Shown one piece after another: positions 12,285 to 13,506 of a DNA stretch of 13,506 bases (position 1 is the first letter of the stretch; every line of letters begins with the position of its first letter). This DNA is from CAZDRX01 sp964508225 (GTDB taxonomy: Bacteria > Patescibacteriota > Gracilibacteria > Peribacterales > Peribacteraceae). The notes under the pieces are model-generated. The model was not told where the DNA came from. It ran no database searches and saw nothing but the letters and a program-made list of their open reading frames with translations. Where the stretch lies: assembly GCA_964508225.1 (NCBI GenBank), contig CAZDRX010000025.1, forward strand, positions 1 to 13,506, written 5' to 3'. The translations under genes were made by a program, and so were the position numbers.

Positions 12285-13361
12285 CTATCCGTAGATGCCG
12301 ACGAGGATGCCGAAGAACGCGGTGAACATCCCGACGATCCACAGACGCATCGTGACCTTGCTCTCGCCCCAGTTGAGCGCCTCGAGGTGATGGTGGAACG
12401 GTGCGGACTTGAAGACCTTCTTGCCGTTCCTGAGGCGCTTGCTCGTGAGCTGGATGATGACGCTGAGCATCTCGATGACGAAGACGAAACCGATGAGCGG
12501 CAGGACGAGCACCTGATTGATCATGAACGCCATCACCGCGAGGGTGCCGCCGAGTGCGAGAGATCCCGTATCCCCCATGAAGAAGAGTGCGGGAGGGACG
12601 TTGTGCCAGAGGAAGGCGGCGAGAGCGCCCACGACGACGCCGCAGAATGCAGCGAGCACATAGAGACCGGACCCGTAGGCGAGACCTCCGAAGGCCGCAA
12701 ACGCGATGATGAGGAGACCTCCTGCGAGACCGTCCAGACCGTCCGTCACGTTCACGGCATTCGCGGTGCCCATGACGACGAAGATGAAGAACGGGACGTA
12801 CAGCCAGCCGAGTTCGATGGAGCCATCGGGGAATCCGAGCGACGTGCCGAACGGAATGTGGATCGACTGGTACTTGAGACGCAGGAAGAACCAGAGCGCG
12901 GCTGCGCCGCTGATGACGAGGAGCAGGAGGAACTTCGGCACCGCGTCGAGCCCTTTGTTTTTGCCGAGTCCGCGGATATTCAGATAGTCATCGATGGCAC
13001 CGAGGATGCCGAGGCCGACAAGCATCGCCAGCGGCAGGTACACCTGACCGCGCTGGAGGATGGAGTGGCTCACGATGCCGTGATACGCGAAGAAGCGCGA
13101 GAAGCCGACCGTGAGCGCGACGGAGCCCCAGATCAGGATGCCGCCCATCGTCGGCGTGCCTGCTTTGGCCTGATGGTACGTGAGGAACACGCTCGCATTG
13201 CCCCCGTCCACGGCCTGAACACGCAGCTTCTTGCCCAGCTTGTAGCGGTGCAGGAACATGACGAACGGCCTCGTGAGCACGAGGGCGAGGACGAAAGCGA
13301 GGAAGGAGTAGCCGAGGATCTCGAGGAGGGAGATCGGAGGGCGGATGGCGATCGGAAACAT
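12285..13361 (-). CDS. mraY: Phospho-N-acetylmuramoyl-pentapeptide transferase
   Basis: The enzyme attaches the UDP-MurNAc-pentapeptide phosphosugar to undecaprenyl phosphate, making lipid I at the inner membrane. The 358-residue protein is the usual length and strongly hydrophobic, with about ten helices. Key motifs are KAGTPTMGG (66-74), DDYLN (124-128), NAVNVTDGLDGL (201-212), MGDTGSLALG (262-271) and the HHH of PFHHHLE (323-325). The Asp pair at 124-125, Asp264 and the His cluster match catalytic and Mg-binding residues of known MraY structures. It shows that the organism makes peptidoglycan. The start at 13361 has TAGAAT eight bases before it. The preceding minus-strand gene ends 53 bases upstream. 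No other mur or fts gene is recognisable in the window. Confidence 0.96.
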   Translation of the reverse strand: MFPIAIRPPISLLEILGYSFLAFVLALVLTRPFVMFLHRYKLGKKLRVQAVDGGNASVFLTYHQAKAGTPTMGGILIWGSVALTVGFSRFFAYHGIVSHSILQRGQVYLPLAMLVGLGILGAIDDYLNIRGLGKNKGLDAVPKFLLLLVISGAAALWFFLRLKYQSIHIPFGTSLGFPDGSIELGWLYVPFFIFVVMGTANAVNVTDGLDGLAGGLLIIAFAAFGGLAYGSGLYVLAAFCGVVVGALAAFLWHNVPPALFFMGDTGSLALGGTLAVMAFMINQVLVLPLIGFVFVIEMLSVIIQLTSKRLRNGKKVFKSAPFHHHLEALNWGESKVTMRLWIVGMFTAFFGILVGIYG

Positions 13362-13369
13362 GCGTGCAG

Positions 13370-13401
13370 ATTCTACATCGAAAACCCCTCTCCGGTATCA
13401 A
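13370..13401 (-). promoter_or_regulatory. mraY promoter, TTGATA with -10 TGTAGA/TAGAAT
   Basis: On the minus strand TTGATA (13401-13396) is 18 bases from TGTAGA, or 20 from the better hexamer TAGAAT (13375-13370), which lies eight bases before the ATG at 13361. The short distance leaves no room for an SD. Confidence 0.42.
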
Positions 13402-13414
13402 GTTTGGTTGTCTC

Positions 13415-13506
13415 CTATTCCCCGTCGTCGTACGCCGGACGCTGCTGCTGCGCACCCTTGATCTGGCCGATCATCTTATTGGCTGACCGCGAAGCCATCG
13501 ACTTCA
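13415..13506 (-). CDS. C-terminal end of an unidentified protein (runs off right edge)
   Basis: The minus strand is open from the right edge to a TAG at 13415-13417, giving about 30 residues that include SMASRSANKMIGQIKGAQQQ and an acidic end (YDDGE). It is basic then acidic and looks like a soluble tail. Its position just upstream of mraY suggests a cell-wall or division gene, but the tail has no motif I recognise. The other minus frame that covers this region continues into antisense of mraY and is not credible. Confidence 0.45.
   Translation of the reverse strand, partial: KSMASRSANKMIGQIKGAQQQRPAYDDGE

Noticed and set aside
1..13506. tRNA, rRNA, CRISPR array, insertion sequence or attachment site
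   Set aside because: No cloverleaf, rRNA-like block, spaced direct repeats, transposase or flanking duplication around the AT-rich island was seen by eye.

Overview
The window is gene-dense bacterial DNA with short or overlapping junctions. Hand counts of G+C are 53% and 70% in two 60-base lines of the core genes, but only 37-38% in three lines of one gene near 2.2-3.0 kb. Several genes end in TGA at normal family lengths, so TGA is a stop codon here. The compact layout, small membrane proteins of unknown function, a FecR/Ig-repeat surface protein and the near absence of Shine-Dalgarno (SD) sequences would fit a Patescibacteria/CPR lineage such as Peribacteria. This placement is an inference, and nothing seen is diagnostic.

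Layout, left to right. A DUF1624/HGSNAT-like membrane acyltransferase runs off the left edge (minus strand). It is divergent from an orphan 87-residue protein and a possible 32-residue membrane peptide (plus). A polytopic GT39/83-type glycosyltransferase follows (minus), then an AT-rich trypsin-like protease that looks horizontally acquired (plus). Next come tyrosyl-tRNA synthetase (minus) and an RluA/RluD-family pseudouridine synthase (plus), which share a short divergent promoter region. A 141-base gap holds two inverted repeats. A FecR-domain protein with Ig-like repeats, a GspE/PilB-like ATPase and NAD kinase lie one behind another on the minus strand. On the plus strand there is an overlapping pair: a four-helix membrane protein with a proline-rich tail and a charged soluble protein. 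A GAPDH-FBPase operon, MraY and the tail of an unidentified gene complete the minus strand. No stretch over 300 bases lacks a gene; the longest gaps are 2002-2175 and 5171-5311. I saw no tRNA, rRNA, CRISPR array or insertion sequence.

How the genes work together. GAPDH has an INAS sequence where NAD-specific enzymes have an Asp, as in gluconeogenic GapB, and it sits 14 bases upstream of class I FBPase, so the operon looks gluconeogenic. NAD kinase in the same window would supply NADP. MraY, the acyltransferase, the glycosyltransferase and the FecR/Ig protein all point to cell-envelope construction. TyrRS and the pseudouridine synthase serve translation and RNA modification.

The clearest non-gene signal is promoter geometry. 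A TANNNT hexamer sits exactly 6 bases before the ATG of seven genes and 7-9 bases before four more, with no SD. This implies that leaderless mRNA is the default in this genome.
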